Assembly (NCBI GenBank): GCA_964352715.1
Contig: CAYGSU010000117.1
Coordinates: 1 to 6,505, forward strand
DNA from: JAVKBW01 sp964352715
GTDB lineage: Bacteria; Pseudomonadota; Alphaproteobacteria; UBA8366; Aestuariispiraceae
DNA: 6,505 nt
Direction: 5' to 3'
Shown here: piece by piece, positions 5,030-6,505 of the stretch
Numbering within the stretch: position 1 is the stretch's first letter
How the letters are laid out: each line of letters begins with the position of its first letter
Translations under genes and position numbers: made by a program
The notes under the pieces: generated by a model
Databases searched by the model: none
What the model was told of the DNA's origin: nothing
The model's input: the letters and a program-made list of their open reading frames with translations, nothing else

Positions 5030-6505
5030 ATGAATTATGTCGATACGTTTCCACGACCAATCCGCCTGATCGAAACCGCATGGATCGAGATGCCGGACGG
5101 TGCGAAACTGGCGGCCCGGATCTATCTGCCGGAAGATGCCGAAGAAAACCCGGTGCCGGCCATTCTGGAACACATTCCTTATCGCCGGCGTGATTACACG
5201 CGCCCGCGTGGCGATCAGGAACACGGCTATCTGGCCGGCCACGGCTATGCCGGCGTGCGGGTCGATATTCGCGGTTCGGGCGATTCCGACGGCGTTCTGG
5301 ATGACGAATACCTGCAGCAGGAACTGGACGACGCCGTCGCGGTCATCAACTGGCTTGCCGAGCAACCCTGGTGTAGCGGCCAGGTCGGCATGTGCGGCAT
5401 TTCCTGGGGTGGATTCAACGGTCTGCAGGTCGCGGCGATGCGGCCGGAACCGTTGAAGGCGATCATCACCACCTGTTCGACCGACGACCGTTACGCCGAT
5501 GACATTCACTATATGGGCGGTTGCCTGATTACCGATAACGTCAACTGGTCGTCGACCATGTTCGCCTTTAACTCCCGCCCCGCCGACCCGCAGATTGTCG
5601 GGGACGGCTGGCGCGACCAATGGCTGGAGCGTCTTCGCAAGGAAGAACCGTGGATCATCGAATGGCTGCGCCATCAGCGCCGCGATGATTTCTGGAAGCA
5701 CGGCTCCGTTTGCGAGAACTTCAGCGATATCACCTGCGCGGTCTATGCCGTCAGCGGCTGGGCCGATGGATATTCCAACGCCGTCCCCCGGCTGATGGAA
5801 AACCTCGACTGCCCGAGAAAGGGTCTGGTCGGCCCGTGGCCGCACAGCTGGCCGTATTACGGCACGCCGGGCCCGCAAATCGGCTTCATGCAGGAAGCCG
5901 TCCGTTGGTGGGACTACTGGCTGAAAGGCATCGACAACGGCATCATGGACGAGCCTATGTACCGCGCCTGGATGCAGGATTCAGCCCCGCCCTCGACCCT
6001 GCATGAAACGCGGCCGGGTCGCTGGATTGCGGAAACCGAATGGCCGTCGCCGGATATCGAGGATCGGGTGATGGTATTGAATGACCGGACGCTGGGCGAC
6101 CGGATGACCTCGCGAACCCTGCTCACCGCCGTCACGCCGCAGCTGACTGGCAAGGATGGCGGCGAATGGTGTCCCTATGGCTATCAGGCCGACGAGCCGG
6201 ACGACCAGCGCGAAGACGATGCGATGTCGATGTGTTTCGATACCGAACCACTCGAAACATCCTTCGAGATTTTCGGCGCACCTGTCGCCGAACTTGAAAT
6301 CGCGGTCGATCAGCCGAATGCGTTTCTGGCGGTAAGGCTGACCGATGTCGCGCCGGACGGCGCGTCGACCATGGTCACCTACGGTCTGTTGAACCTGAAC
6401 CACGATGCAAAGCATGAAACCGTCACGCCGATCGAGCCCGGCGAGCACCGCACGGTCCGGGTGAAGATGAACGATATCGCGCATGTTTTTCCGATCGGTC
6501 ACCGT
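5030..6505 (+). CDS. CocE/NonD-family serine hydrolase, 3' end outside window
   Basis: The reading frame is open to the window edge and gives 492 residues of an X-Pro dipeptidyl-peptidase/CocE-like (S15) hydrolase, which cleaves esters or amides of an unidentified substrate. The alpha/beta-hydrolase core (about 15-300) contains the nucleophile motif GISWGG with S125, the acid D246 in SGWADGYSNA and the base H272 in GPWPHSWP, in the same order as S117/D259/H287 of cocaine esterase. An oxyanion-type tyrosine is plausible in HIPYRRRDY (48-56). From about 335 onward the PepX_C jelly-roll begins (GGEWCPYG; EIFGAPVAELEIAVDQPNAFLAVRL). No signal peptide is seen. The start is fixed by GGGAGG (5018-5023), six nt before ATG 5030. 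Family members are usually near 550-680 residues, so perhaps 60-190 residues are missing. It follows the oxidase by 116 bp, with no clear promoter between. Confidence 0.88.
   Translation, partial: MNYVDTFPRPIRLIETAWIEMPDGAKLAARIYLPEDAEENPVPAILEHIPYRRRDYTRPRGDQEHGYLAGHGYAGVRVDIRGSGDSDGVLDDEYLQQELDDAVAVINWLAEQPWCSGQVGMCGISWGGFNGLQVAAMRPEPLKAIITTCSTDDRYADDIHYMGGCLITDNVNWSSTMFAFNSRPADPQIVGDGWRDQWLERLRKEEPWIIEWLRHQRRDDFWKHGSVCENFSDITCAVYAVSGWADGYSNAVPRLMENLDCPRKGLVGPWPHSWPYYGTPGPQIGFMQEAVRWWDYWLKGIDNGIMDEPMYRAWMQDSAPPSTLHETRPGRWIAETEWPSPDIEDRVMVLNDRTLGDRMTSRTLLTAVTPQLTGKDGGEWCPYGYQADEPDDQREDDAMSMCFDTEPLETSFEIFGAPVAELEIAVDQPNAFLAVRLTDVAPDGASTMVTYGLLNLNHDAKHETVTPIEPGEHRTVRVKMNDIAHVFPIGHR

Noticed and set aside
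4667..5878. Minus-strand open frame (403 codons) opposite the oxidase end and hydrolase
   Set aside because: The plus strand here encodes intact flavin and serine-hydrolase motifs. The antisense frame shows no family motif and no start signal.

Overview
The window is a GC-rich chromosomal stretch (roughly 60% G+C by eye) with compact genes and protein families typical of a proteobacterium. Its gene content and codon use best suit an alphaproteobacterium, possibly a Rhodospirillales-type or other environmental/marine lineage; this is inference, because there is no rRNA or other taxonomic marker. No tRNA, rRNA, CRISPR array, insertion sequence or phage gene was seen.

Layout. (1) Positions 1-1540 hold a complete metalloid-resistance unit: a near-palindromic operator (1-22), a sigma70-type promoter (26-54), an ArsR-type repressor (62-412), an ArsP/DUF318-type permease (423-1487) and a strong intrinsic terminator (1509-1540). 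The cysteine pattern of the repressor (C74, C92, C93), paired with an ArsP-like permease and no arsC, arsB or acr3 alongside, suggests sensing and efflux of trivalent organoarsenicals such as methylarsenite rather than plain arsenite. (2) Positions 1583-2655 hold a promoter and a monocistronic TauD/TfdA-type Fe(II)/2-oxoglutarate dioxygenase. (3) Positions 2661-3506, minus strand, encode a ten-helix EamA (drug/metabolite) transporter convergent with the dioxygenase, with only 5 bp between their stop codons. (4) A 150-bp divergent intergenic region (3507-3656) separates the transporter from a plus-strand FAD-dependent amine oxidase (3657-4913), which is followed by a hairpin. (5) From 5030 to the window edge runs the 5' part of a CocE/NonD-type serine hydrolase containing a complete Ser-Asp-His catalytic core; its C-terminal end lies outside the window.

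How the genes relate. Only the arsR-arsP pair is clearly a functional unit. The other four genes look like independent accessory metabolic genes (oxidative attack on a small molecule, amine or amino acid oxidation, ester or amide hydrolysis, metabolite export). Their adjacency does not prove a shared pathway.

The most interesting signals are regulatory. Both arsR and the dioxygenase gene have a good -35/-10 promoter whose -10 box ends exactly 7 nt before the ATG, and neither has a convincing Shine-Dalgarno sequence. This predicts leaderless mRNAs, while arsP, the transporter and the hydrolase in the same window have clear Shine-Dalgarno sites. No dramatic new defence or mobile system was found.
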